A DNA stretch of 64,000 nucleotides from Candidatus Nitrospira allomarina (lineage in GTDB: Bacteria; Nitrospirota; Nitrospiria; Nitrospirales; UBA8639), in the NCBI RefSeq assembly GCF_032050975.1, contig NZ_CP116967.1, forward strand, positions 4,489,058 through 4,553,057, in the 5' to 3' direction. Numbering within the stretch: the stretch's first letter is position 1; each line of letters starts with the position of its first letter. Below the pieces are notes generated by a model. The model was not told the origin of the DNA, did not search any database, and saw nothing but the letters and a program-made list of their open reading frames with translations. Position numbers and translations under genes: made by a program. Of the stretch, positions 9,263 through 17,963 are shown piece after piece.

Positions 9263-11104
9263 CTACTGATAATGTTTATTCATCCATAGCGATAAGCTGA
9301 GCAGAGGCCATAGCGCCCATGAAAGATCGCTCCCACCATTGAGGTGAAGATCATACAGCCGTCGAAGAGCTTGCTTGTTTACTTCCAACCCCAACATTTC
9401 ATCTCGTTTTAGTAGACTTTCCTCAACCATTTCCCGGAGAGAAGTACGTAACCATGCTCCCATAGGTACCTCAAAACCCCGCTTTCCTTGAGTCTGTTGT
9501 TTAGTATATTTGGATAAGACCTGACGTAAAACCATCTTCCCCATTTTTTGCTCCACATCAAGGCACTGGTGCCAGTCAGTTTGTGCCGCTATTTCAATAA
9601 CTTCCTTATCCAGGAGCGGTACCCGAACTTCTAAGGAATGAAACATACTTGCCCGATCCACTTTCATCAACACATAGGGCAAATGACATTCAAATTCAGC
9701 AATTCGGGAATATTGTGCTGCACGATCTGGATCGCAACTATGGTATTCAAAGGCTTTATAGGCATTTGGCCAAACTGGCAATGAAGGAAAAATTTGGTTC
9801 AACCATTTTTCAGAGAGATGGGTGAGCATAAGACGATGATAGCTTCCGAGAGAGCGTTGATTAAGGTGATTATAATTTCCATATTGGAGAACTCTCTTCA
9901 ATCCCCGCCATACCCAACGCCACCAGAATGGGTACCGAAAATCACCTGCATTCTTGACCAAAGAACCAAATCGGCCCGTATAGCCCCAAAACAATTCATC
10001 ACCGCCATCACCGGAAAGCATAACCTTGTAATTTTGACTGGCCAGGCGGGATACCATCATGGTGGGGAATATTGAATAATCTCCAAACGGCTCTCCACAG
10101 CTTTCTATCACATCATCCAAGAAATCAAGCGCTTTGGCAGGATCCATACATTCAATCCTATGTTTAACCCCAAACTCTTTCGCATAGGCCACGGCATCCT
10201 GTGTTTCATCTGTGGCTTTTTCACCGGTTCCGATTGTAAAAACCTCAATGGGCCCTGCACTCACCGATCTCATTTTTGCTACGACCAGCGGTGAGTCAAT
10301 ACCACCGGAAAGGAATGCTCCGACGGGAACATCACTGATCAGATGCCGTTTCACAGCTGCTGTGATCGTCAAATCCACCGCTTCCAGAGCCTCCTGGCCT
10401 TTCAATTTCGGGGAATGGTATTGCGGAAATGTAAAGTATTGTCCCTTTTCTACCTGTCCATCGGCCGTAAATTTGACCCAGGAACCAGGCTCAAGCATAT
10501 TGGAATCCTGCATCAGGGCAAAAGGCGCAGGAATATAGGCCAAACGCAAATAGAGACCAAGTGCTTCGGGGGAGACCTCAAGATTATGGCTCAAGGGATG
10601 TGCCAAAATTTGATTATATTGTGACCCAAAGACCATTCCTTCCGACTTCTTTAAATAATATAGCGGTTTCATGCCAGCATGGTCCCGAGCCAACAGCAAT
10701 CGCTTTTCCACGGAATCAAAAAACCCCAAGGCAAACATCCCGTTAAAACGATCCAATGCGGTAACTCCCCATTCTATTAGGGCATACAGCACAACTTCGG
10801 TGTCACTTGTTGACCGGAATCGTACTCCACGGCCTTCTAAATCCTTTCGTAAGTGCTGGAAATTATATATCTCCCCATTAAAGACCAACGTATAGCGACC
10901 ATTTTGAACGGTCATAGGTTGATGAGCATTCATACTTAAATCAATGATAGCCAAACGGCGGAAAACCAATGTACACGTCCTATGATCGGTCCAGATTCCT
11001 TGGTCATTGGGTCCCCGACGTGCCATCAATGCACTAATCTTTTCCCAATCAGCCGCCGGCACCACCGCCTGATTGAATCGCAATTCTCCAGCTATTCCAC
11101 ACAT
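9263..11104 (-). CDS. asnB: Asparagine synthase (glutamine-hydrolysing)-like amidotransferase
   Basis: A 613-aa second AsnB paralogue. MCGIAG at the start provides the Cys2 nucleophile, RRGPNDQG lies in the glutaminase pocket, and SGGIDS and LSGDGGDELFWGY mark the ATP-pyrophosphatase domain. A GAGGGTAGG-like ribosome-binding site precedes the ATG at 11104, which confirms the start. It differs substantially from the AsnB-like protein at 1094-2998, so the two are not a recent duplication. In polysaccharide clusters these enzymes are thought to amidate uronic acids or amino-sugar substituents; here that is inference from context. It lies next to a kinase-like gene and upstream of glycosyltransferases. 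Confidence 0.88.
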   Translation of the reverse strand: MCGIAGELRFNQAVVPAADWEKISALMARRGPNDQGIWTDHRTCTLVFRRLAIIDLSMNAHQPMTVQNGRYTLVFNGEIYNFQHLRKDLEGRGVRFRSTSDTEVVLYALIEWGVTALDRFNGMFALGFFDSVEKRLLLARDHAGMKPLYYLKKSEGMVFGSQYNQILAHPLSHNLEVSPEALGLYLRLAYIPAPFALMQDSNMLEPGSWVKFTADGQVEKGQYFTFPQYHSPKLKGQEALEAVDLTITAAVKRHLISDVPVGAFLSGGIDSPLVVAKMRSVSAGPIEVFTIGTGEKATDETQDAVAYAKEFGVKHRIECMDPAKALDFLDDVIESCGEPFGDYSIFPTMMVSRLASQNYKVMLSGDGGDELFWGYTGRFGSLVKNAGDFRYPFWWRWVWRGLKRVLQYGNYNHLNQRSLGSYHRLMLTHLSEKWLNQIFPSLPVWPNAYKAFEYHSCDPDRAAQYSRIAEFECHLPYVLMKVDRASMFHSLEVRVPLLDKEVIEIAAQTDWHQCLDVEQKMGKMVLRQVLSKYTKQQTQGKRGFEVPMGAWLRTSLREMVEESLLKRDEMLGLEVNKQALRRLYDLHLNGGSDLSWALWPLLSLSLWMNKHYQ

Positions 11105-11170
11105 GTCCTACCCTCTTTTGTCGGGAAACAAGAACTTCAAGATGAATGTTGGCGGTGTCATAAATTTAAA

Positions 11171-12370
11171 TTACCTTGGATTTTTGGAATGTCTTTCGTT
11201 CTCATTGCCACACAAATCTTCGTAAAGGGAAAAAGCCTTAATATATTCTTGGATATAATGCATCATATTCAGGTTTTTATCTGTCATTTCACGATCTACT
11301 AACCTACAGATCATCTCAAGATAAAAAATCCATCGATAGCCTTTCTCACAAGTCTTTAGGCTATTTGAAACCTCCGGAGCGTTTTCGGCTAATCCTGAAA
11401 TGAACATCGGCAATGCTGTATTTATTTCTGAAACCAACTCGGTCACTGGCACTTCCCGACAAGCCGGTCGATAGAAAAAATAACTATAAAAATCAAATAA
11501 TGCACTCCGATATCCAGCACCTTCCCAATCAATTATTTTCAATCCGTATCGCGTATTGAGCATATTGGCTGGGACAAAATCTCCATGGGCAAACACCAAA
11601 AATATTGGATAATCTCCTTCCGTCCGCAGTCGATGAACCATGGAATCCATAAATGATAAAATTTTGGGGTACTCTCCTCCTGGGGACGCCTGCCTTGGCG
11701 AAATTTTGAAACTTAATGCCTTGGTCATATCAAAAGCATGTTCTATAGCATTTTTGGTTAACGGCTTCTGAAACAGCGTTAAACTTGTCAAATGCTGAAG
11801 AATCTCGTTGGAAAACTTTTCTATTAACGCTCCTGAATCCAAAGGCTTATAAGAGGAATCCAAAGATCCATTTACATATTCTTCTTCATACCATCTTCCC
11901 TCAATACTCCACTTTTTTATGGAAGAAGCAAATTCGATACGGGACACCACCTTCAATATGTCAATTTCATCGCGAATAGCGGCAGAGTTTACATGGCGAT
12001 CGAATACTTTGATCGCCACCCCTCTATGAAAATCGAATATTTTGTAACCCTTATGGATCCGCACACATATTTGACCATAGCACGGCAATTCAACAACCTC
12101 TTGTCTGCTAAACACTTGGAACTTATAACCTAAAAAATGACTAAGACATCTGATATTTCTTTTCACAAAGCCTAGATAACTCTGCAACTGCTTTACAAAC
12201 AACCTGCCACGAGAAGTCTTTGAGTCAAACCTTACAATAGGTGTTAATGAATCTTTTATGAAAAACAACATCCAAGCAAAAACAAGAATGCTTTGCTGCA
12301 AACAAACAAATCGTTTCTTCTCACCCGGCAGCTTTAAATATTGAAAGACTACTGACCGATGAGAACTCAT
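11171..12370 (-). CDS. Aminoglycoside-phosphotransferase (APH) fold kinase
   Basis: The C-terminal half carries the APH/choline-kinase catalytic signature: HGDFVPANML (catalytic loop, Asp plus Asn) and IIDWEGAG (the DFG-equivalent, metal-binding). An RDEIDILKVVSRI-like N-lobe segment lies before it. An ATG at 12370 was preferred (399 aa); the frame also opens at a TTG at 12415 with no better ribosome-binding site, so the start is uncertain. A small-molecule kinase inside an O-antigen export locus probably phosphorylates a sugar, a polyol or the chain terminus. It sits next to wzt, where some ABC-exported O-antigens carry terminator kinases, but that link is only a hypothesis. Confidence 0.7.
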   Translation of the reverse strand: MSSHRSVVFQYLKLPGEKKRFVCLQQSILVFAWMLFFIKDSLTPIVRFDSKTSRGRLFVKQLQSYLGFVKRNIRCLSHFLGYKFQVFSRQEVVELPCYGQICVRIHKGYKIFDFHRGVAIKVFDRHVNSAAIRDEIDILKVVSRIEFASSIKKWSIEGRWYEEEYVNGSLDSSYKPLDSGALIEKFSNEILQHLTSLTLFQKPLTKNAIEHAFDMTKALSFKISPRQASPGGEYPKILSFMDSMVHRLRTEGDYPIFLVFAHGDFVPANMLNTRYGLKIIDWEGAGYRSALFDFYSYFFYRPACREVPVTELVSEINTALPMFISGLAENAPEVSNSLKTCEKGYRWIFYLEMICRLVDREMTDKNLNMMHYIQEYIKAFSLYEDLCGNENERHSKNPR

Positions 12371-12572
12371 CTCTTCGTTATCCGAATCTTTTTTATTTGA
12401 GATCGGTAAAATCAAGGGGGTGCTTCAGCCATATCACCATGCTGTGATTCAGGCTTGAAATGCTATAAATTCCAGTATTATCTGGAATGAGTTGAAGGGC
12501 AAGTTACGTAGTGAAATATTGAAAAAAAAGGGCGAATCCTCTGGAGAAAAGTGAAATGCAATATAACTCAGT

Positions 12573-13922
12573 CTACACTTCGGTCTTTTCTGCGTGTGCT
12601 TCTTTTGGAATAAATTGCGTTTCCCACTTTAAAAGAGGCCTGACCACCCCCGGAAGATGCCCATGGGAATCACCGCGAGCCCCATTCTCACTCATGTCTT
12701 TTTCAATGACATGAAATACTACGGCATCCTGCACCCCCAATCGTTTAACTTCCGGACATTTGGTACCTATAGAAGGTCCAATGAAATATCTTCCCTCTGC
12801 AAGCAAATTTCCAGGGATCACGGAGGTACTCACGTAGCGCCCGACCTTGCGATGCTTCTTTAACCAGGCAGGATCATTATCGATGGATACAAAGGCTTCA
12901 ACTCCCTCCTCATGAAAGACATGATAATAAACTCGGAATTCATATCCGGGCTGAAGAACTTGGTACTCGATCTCAATTCGAATAGGTTGACTGATATCTA
13001 AAGTGTCCGACACATATCCATCATTCCCTCTTACCCTAACCGCGCATAATCGAACGACATCATCCCCAGGGGCATCTCCCAAATCAACCCATTTGTATTC
13101 GGCCCGGGCACCTGTTTCGGAATTCAAGTAACGGCTCAACACCTCATGAGTCGGTCCATCAAATTGGAATCTCCCCCCATTCAATAAAATGGCCCTTTCA
13201 CACAATCGACTGACTGCCGCCATGTTGTGCGAAACAAAAAGCACTGTCCGGCCATGCTGGCCGACATCTTGCATTTTGTCGAGACATTTCTTTTGAAACG
13301 CCGCGTCACCCACTGCCAGAACCTCATCCACAATCAAAATATCCGGCTCCAGATGAGCAGCAACGGCAAAGGCCAATCTCACCTTCATCCCACTTGAGTA
13401 ACGTTTTACGGGAGTGTCGATAAATTTTTCTACTCCTGAAAAATCTACAATTTCGTCAAATTTGCGGTCAATTTCTTTTTTCCTCATACCAAGAATTGTC
13501 CCGTTCAGAAAAACGTTTTCTCGCCCAGTGAGTTCAGGATGAAACCCGGTTCCTACTTCTAGAAGGCAAGAAATCCTTCCACGAACCGTAGCACGTCCGC
13601 TTGTTGGAACGGTAATTTTAGAAAGGATTTTAAGGAGTGTGGACTTTCCGGCCCCATTGCCCCCGATAATGCCCACTACTTCCCCCTCTTTCACCTCAAA
13701 GGAAATATCTCGCACTGCCCAAATAACATCGGGTTGATTTCCAATAAGTTCCGGACTTTTATTATCAAATTGGTAAAGTCCGCGATAATTTCGGTAGTTT
13801 TGAAGAGGGCTTTTCAGGAAATGATAGATTGATACCCCAAGGCTATCATGCATAGTTTCCTTTAAGCCAATACGGTAACACTTACTGATATTTTCCACTT
13901 TTAAAGCTAAATCATTTTTCAT
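12573..13922 (-). CDS. wzt: O-antigen ABC transporter ATP-binding protein with C-terminal glycan-binding domain
   Basis: The nucleotide-binding domain (about residues 5-270) has Walker A GGNGAGKST (87-95), signature YSSGMKVRLAFAVA, Walker B ILIVDEVLAVGD and an SHN switch. A further ~170-residue beta-rich C-terminal domain fits the Wzt_C type, which recognises the capped end of the O-antigen before export. At 449 aa it is the long Wzt type rather than the short KpsT type. The permease gene lies 29 bases upstream in the same direction, forming a complete Wzm/Wzt exporter. It powers flipping of the finished undecaprenyl-linked glycan across the inner membrane. Confidence 0.92.
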   Translation of the reverse strand: MKNDLALKVENISKCYRIGLKETMHDSLGVSIYHFLKSPLQNYRNYRGLYQFDNKSPELIGNQPDVIWAVRDISFEVKEGEVVGIIGGNGAGKSTLLKILSKITVPTSGRATVRGRISCLLEVGTGFHPELTGRENVFLNGTILGMRKKEIDRKFDEIVDFSGVEKFIDTPVKRYSSGMKVRLAFAVAAHLEPDILIVDEVLAVGDAAFQKKCLDKMQDVGQHGRTVLFVSHNMAAVSRLCERAILLNGGRFQFDGPTHEVLSRYLNSETGARAEYKWVDLGDAPGDDVVRLCAVRVRGNDGYVSDTLDISQPIRIEIEYQVLQPGYEFRVYYHVFHEEGVEAFVSIDNDPAWLKKHRKVGRYVSTSVIPGNLLAEGRYFIGPSIGTKCPEVKRLGVQDAVVFHVIEKDMSENGARGDSHGHLPGVVRPLLKWETQFIPKEAHAEKTEV

Positions 13923-13951
13923 TGTGCGTTCCCTAGGAATCGGTCTTCCAC

Positions 13952-14812
13952 TTAAATAACATCTACAAAAATTCGCTCCATCCGTTTAAAATACAACATT
14001 CCACTTATGACCAAAATGGCAGCAGTCAGTATTCCAGGCAAAATATATACCCAGGGGATTGGAGTCCCAAGAAAACAGGCCCTAAACCCCTCTATGACTC
14101 CAACGATGGGATTCAGAGAATAGATCAAACGATATCCTTCTGATATAGAAGATGCCGAATAGACGATAGGGGCAGTGTACATCAGCATTTGAATAATAAA
14201 CGGCATCACCTGTTTGACATCACGAAACCGAATGGCCAGAGAGGATAACCATGTCCCTATACCCAATGGTATGGAGATCATGAGAAGAAAAACAACGGGG
14301 AATAACAGGAGATTCCATGTGGGAGAAACACGATAATACAGCATGATACCCAATATAATTACCATGGATATTCCGAAATCAACCAGCTTAGACAGAACAG
14401 GAGTAATGGGAAACATTAATCGAGGAAAATAAATCTTCCCTAAGATATTCGATCCCTGAATCAGGCTTTGACTAGACTGCGAAATTGCCTGTGAGATATA
14501 GGCCCAAGGAATAATCGCGATGCTGGAAAAGAGAACATACGGAACTCCATCAGTCGGTATCTTGGCCACTTTCCCAAAAATAATGGTGAAGATAACAATC
14601 TGGATAAGTGGATTGAGTATGGCCCATAGAAATCCCAAAATGGTTTGGGCATATATGGATTTAATGTCACGCCATACAAGAAAGTAAAACAGATCTCGAA
14701 ACTCCTTCAGCTCTTTAAAATCAATAATCTGCCAACCGGAGGTTGGCTGAATGACGGTCAAAGAATCTCCTTTTGAAGTTTCCCCACATTTATGGCTCAT
14801 GATTTTGTTCAT
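13952..14812 (-). CDS. wzm: O-antigen ABC transporter permease
   Basis: A 286-aa ABC-2 type permease with a cytoplasmic N-terminus, the RDIKSIYAQTILGFLWAILNP amphipathic-to-TM1 element typical of Wzm/TagG/KpsM, and about six membrane helices. The start was set at the ATG at 14812, preceded by AAGGAG at ideal spacing; the longer frame to 14938 adds a Cys-rich, non-homologous-looking extension and lacks a site. It partners the Wzt ATPase immediately downstream to export the glycan chain. The upstream gene ends 131 bases away. Confidence 0.92.
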   Translation of the reverse strand: MNKIMSHKCGETSKGDSLTVIQPTSGWQIIDFKELKEFRDLFYFLVWRDIKSIYAQTILGFLWAILNPLIQIVIFTIIFGKVAKIPTDGVPYVLFSSIAIIPWAYISQAISQSSQSLIQGSNILGKIYFPRLMFPITPVLSKLVDFGISMVIILGIMLYYRVSPTWNLLLFPVVFLLMISIPLGIGTWLSSLAIRFRDVKQVMPFIIQMLMYTAPIVYSASSISEGYRLIYSLNPIVGVIEGFRACFLGTPIPWVYILPGILTAAILVISGMLYFKRMERIFVDVI

Positions 14813-14943
14813 AAATAACGCTCCTTCATCCCCTTTCTTCGCCATACAATGAAACAGAAGAAACAGAACATTCGAGTAAGGAAAATGACCTCTTACACAT
14901 GCTGTCCTTCCTGATGCCCCAAAAAAATTCCCCTTCACTTCCT

Positions 14944-15960
14944 TTAAGCGGGAAACGCACCAGGTATCCTGCTACTAGGCCAGCATTTTCCATCAACCGC
15001 TGCAATCCACTTCCCATTTGAAAAATGAGGGTCAACATGATGCATGCCATACGCATTCCATCCTTCTCCAGACGGCATAACGACAGCCTTTTCGGACACG
15101 ATTGTTTCTTTATAGGCTGTTTTAGATAGTTCTACTATTTCAAATGCAAATACCTGAATCCCGTATCGTGGCTCCGTATCTTGGGCAAATCTGTATGGAT
15201 GTCCATTATAAATCAAGACCCTCCCACCAGGCCTGGAAATATGCTTGTTTAATTTCACAACCGGATTCATCGGATGAGGCTGCCAATTACCCGTCAACTC
15301 GTCCGAAAAGTACAAGTTTAAGGCGTCATTTAAAGGATTGGAATAAAACAACCACCAGGCATTGTTATATCGGAAAATAGAGGGATCCACATAATGTTCT
15401 CCATGAAAAATACGTTTGACGAATTGCCATTCAGCAGGAAAAGAACTGGACCGGTACAATCTAATGGAGAGATCTTCGTGGCTCTCGGGAATTAAATAAT
15501 ACTGTTCTTCCCATCGAAAGACGTAAGGATAGGACAAGTGGAACGGTTCATGAATAATAATTTTCTTGTAATCCCATTTCTTCCCATCTTCGCTTTCGGC
15601 ATAGGCAATATCTCCCTGAGCAGTGGCTCGATTCCACACTTCGAAAAACATGTAAAACTGACTGTTCTCGACGATCATAAATGGATCGGCAAGATAGGTG
15701 GCATCTATATCCGTCACGACCTTGCCGCTCAGCACAGGATTAGAAATGTGGTCCGGTTCATGTAATTCGAATGGAGACCCTCCCACATAAATTCCAATCG
15801 ACCAGGGACCATAGTGCACCTTGGTCTCACTTTTAGATAAGTACTTCTTTGCTCTTTTTAAAAAGTTAAAAGGAAAAAAATGATATTTCTGAAAGGCTAT
15901 GCCATATATGACGCCTATGATAAATATGGCAATCACTACAATAGACAAAACGGCATCCAT
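14944..15960 (-). CDS. GH43-like / inositolphosphorylceramide-transferase-like beta-propeller protein
   Basis: A 338-aa protein with an N-terminal membrane anchor (VLSIVVIAIFIIGVIYG). A repeated five-bladed-propeller pattern follows: DPFMIVENSQFYMFFE, HEPFHLSYPYVFRWEEQYYLIPE, YVDPSIFRYNNAWWLFYS and SRPGGRVLIYNGHPYRFAQD. This layout is shared by glycosidase family 43/62-type propellers and the N-terminal domain annotated in plant glucosamine inositolphosphorylceramide transferases, which occurs alone in bacterial polysaccharide clusters. The acidic residues that open the blades are present. Its role is probably glycan trimming or transfer at the membrane. A decayed second copy of its C-terminus lies at 17602-17925. 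Confidence 0.7.
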   Translation of the reverse strand: MDAVLSIVVIAIFIIGVIYGIAFQKYHFFPFNFLKRAKKYLSKSETKVHYGPWSIGIYVGGSPFELHEPDHISNPVLSGKVVTDIDATYLADPFMIVENSQFYMFFEVWNRATAQGDIAYAESEDGKKWDYKKIIIHEPFHLSYPYVFRWEEQYYLIPESHEDLSIRLYRSSSFPAEWQFVKRIFHGEHYVDPSIFRYNNAWWLFYSNPLNDALNLYFSDELTGNWQPHPMNPVVKLNKHISRPGGRVLIYNGHPYRFAQDTEPRYGIQVFAFEIVELSKTAYKETIVSEKAVVMPSGEGWNAYGMHHVDPHFSNGKWIAAVDGKCWPSSRIPGAFPA

Positions 15961-16166
15961 TTCTACACCATTACCGGGTCAAATGTTTTTTAAAAAGTGC
16001 ATAAGGTTCAGGGTGTTAAATGGATTATCCATGGGAAATATGCAGTAAAAATCGAGAATATTAGCAATCAGCGGCAACTTCTTCAGGATTGATTGATTAG
16101 CCGACCCTGTATAGGAGAACCTTTAGCATTCGCTCCAAATTCTTATCTGATTATTATTCGCCACCT

Positions 16167-16964
16167 TTATTTTTTAACCGCCCGAACCGTGATGATCAGT
16201 GGAATATAATCATCGCTTACATCAAGTTCCCGGTTTGATAATTCTTCATAGGCCATTCCAGTCAAAAAAGCTATGGCGGCCAGAACATTTCCATGGGACC
16301 GGACCATTATATTATTTTGACCAAATACCTCACCAAATAGCGCCGAACAACCAGGGAGCGTGAATCGCCAGTAATCAGCCTTTGGCGTGCAGTATCTGCT
16401 CACTACCGGCACAGTGACAAGAAGCACGCCGCCTGGACGTAGGATGCGGTGGGCGTGCGAAACAGCCGAATGCACATCATATATGTACATAAGCGTCTGG
16501 GTAAGGATAAAGCAATCAAAGGTATTTGATGGAATTGAATCAGCTGCTGAAAGATCTGCAATGATCGAGGCTCTTGGATTTGCTGGATCAATGTCAAGTA
16601 TTTCACGCCGGTCGACAGCAGTCCCATATCGATCAATGTAACGGCTGTCTTTAACCTCAAGTACATAACCATGAATGTCTAATTGATGCTCCTCAAGAAA
16701 TCGCTCGATGTAATAGCGATCAACCGGCGTGCCCCGGTCAATGCCAAAATGACTGCTCAAAGGTCTGGTTCGTCGCAGCGTGCCCATCCATGCTGGGCGG
16801 GAGAGACGCCGAAGACGTTGAGACCATTTTTTCCGACGTTCGGGAGGAATTCTTTCCCGCAGGTTTTCCCAGAAGTCCATTACTGGACGGGAGAGACGTC
16901 GGAGGCGCTTCCGGTGTTCGGGAGGAATTCTTTCTCGAAGCTTTTTCAGTAAATACATTTGCAA
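16167..16964 (-). CDS. SAM-dependent methyltransferase (class I)
   Basis: A 265-aa protein whose core (about residues 90-265) has the Methyltransf_11 pattern: a glycine-poor motif I region around YVLEVKDSRYIDRYG, DIDPANPRASIIADLSAAD, NTFDCFILTQTLMYIYDV, and HRILRPGGVLLVTVP. This type often methylates sugars in O-antigen loci. The N-terminal ~60 residues are unusual: two tandem basic copies of an RERIPPE-R-K...RLRRLSRP unit. The start at 16964 (MQMYLLKKLRERIPPE) is kept; a second Met two codons on is equally possible. Its target is unknown. Confidence 0.8.
   Translation of the reverse strand: MQMYLLKKLRERIPPEHRKRLRRLSRPVMDFWENLRERIPPERRKKWSQRLRRLSRPAWMGTLRRTRPLSSHFGIDRGTPVDRYYIERFLEEHQLDIHGYVLEVKDSRYIDRYGTAVDRREILDIDPANPRASIIADLSAADSIPSNTFDCFILTQTLMYIYDVHSAVSHAHRILRPGGVLLVTVPVVSRYCTPKADYWRFTLPGCSALFGEVFGQNNIMVRSHGNVLAAIAFLTGMAYEELSNRELDVSDDYIPLIITVRAVKK
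16797..16945 (-). repeat. Tandem duplication within the methyltransferase N-terminus
   Basis: Two copies of a ~60-70-base unit (about 16797-16866 and 16887-16945) share CGGGAGAGACG and a longer CGGGAGGAATTCTTTC block. They encode the repeated RERIPPE-R-K...RLRRLSRP element of the methyltransferase. The copies have diverged, so the duplication is not very recent. Confidence 0.75.
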
Positions 16965-17601
16965 TTAACGCCTACGGCCCGTTCGTGGATCATCCAAGCT
17001 GACAGGTATGGAAGATAAATTCCGGCGCTTCGCTTATCATCTTCGCGTCAACTGGCCGAAGGGAGGGTAGGCCTAGGACTCTTGCGAAGACAGATCATAC
17101 CACATCCTGCGCAAAGTACCATAAAAAATCCTCAACTTTGGGTCATTCTTGAAGTATTCTTGCGGCATTCCCCAATCTCCTCACTTCAGACGAACAGGTG
17201 AGGTTTGCCCCGATACGGGCCAAAAGTCTGCCGGAACCGCACGACTAGATGTTCCACATCAGAACATCAAGATCGGCAATAAACAATTCGTCAAGAGGCT
17301 TTACTGATGCGATTCGATTGCAACTCAATCCTCCGGACCAGTCCTCGGGTCTCTCGGTCTTCAACAGGCAGGGAATTTCAACACAATATATTTTTTATAT
17401 CGCCAGCCGGTTTTGTAATCTTTTTCATCCCTGCTCTTGTTAATTTTATTCTCAAAAATTCATTTTGATATATCCAGAGTGCAGCCTATATAGATAACCT
17501 TCGCTCAAAGTTAGAGACCACCACAAGGCCAACTCCCCCTTTATTACTGTCTAAAACCTGTACTTTCTAAATTAACCACCAAGCTCCTGCCGATAACACA
17601 A
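16965..17601. other. Intergenic stretch, probably decayed sequence
   Basis: About 640 bases with no supported gene upstream of the methyltransferase. It adjoins the pseudogene at 17602-17925 and may be part of the same degraded block, but no further homology to neighbours was recognised here. Confidence 0.4.
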
Positions 17602-17925
17602 TTATCGATGCACCTTTTTTGCCCAAGATGTTTTGCAAAGGATGGAGTTGTCCACATATCCATCAACCGTTACCAATCCTTGACCACTTAGGAAATGCGG
17701 GGCAACATATTGCATGCCATACGCATTCCATCCTTCTCCCGATATCGTGACGACAGGCTACTCTGGAACTACTTTTTCCTAACAAGTGATTTTCGATATT
17801 TCTTATATTTGGAAGGCGAAGAGCCGGAATGCCTTAATCAGACTCAGTACTATAGGTAAACCGATATATCCGCCCCTTATGAACGAGAACCCTTCCGCTC
17901 AGCGGCAGGAACTCACCCCCCAGAA
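17602..17925 (-). pseudogene. Decayed C-terminal copy of the GH43-like protein at 14944-15960
   Basis: Reading the minus strand across frames gives LSGRVLVHKGRIYRFTYSTE, then a stop, then after a frameshift FRLFAFQI and EISKITC separated by stops, then SGEGWNAYGMQYVAPHF and a terminal stop at 17602. In order these match PGGRVLIYNGHPYRF, VFAFEIVELSKTAY and SGEGWNAYGMHHVDPHF of the intact protein about 2.7 kb away. DNA identity is visible in a shared 25-base block around GCATGCCATACGCATTCC. At least three stops and two frame changes show it is dead. It records an old tandem duplication or recombination in the glycan locus. Confidence 0.85.
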
Positions 17926-17963
17926 GCTCCCAGGCTATTTAACCCAAGACCCAAACCCCTTAA

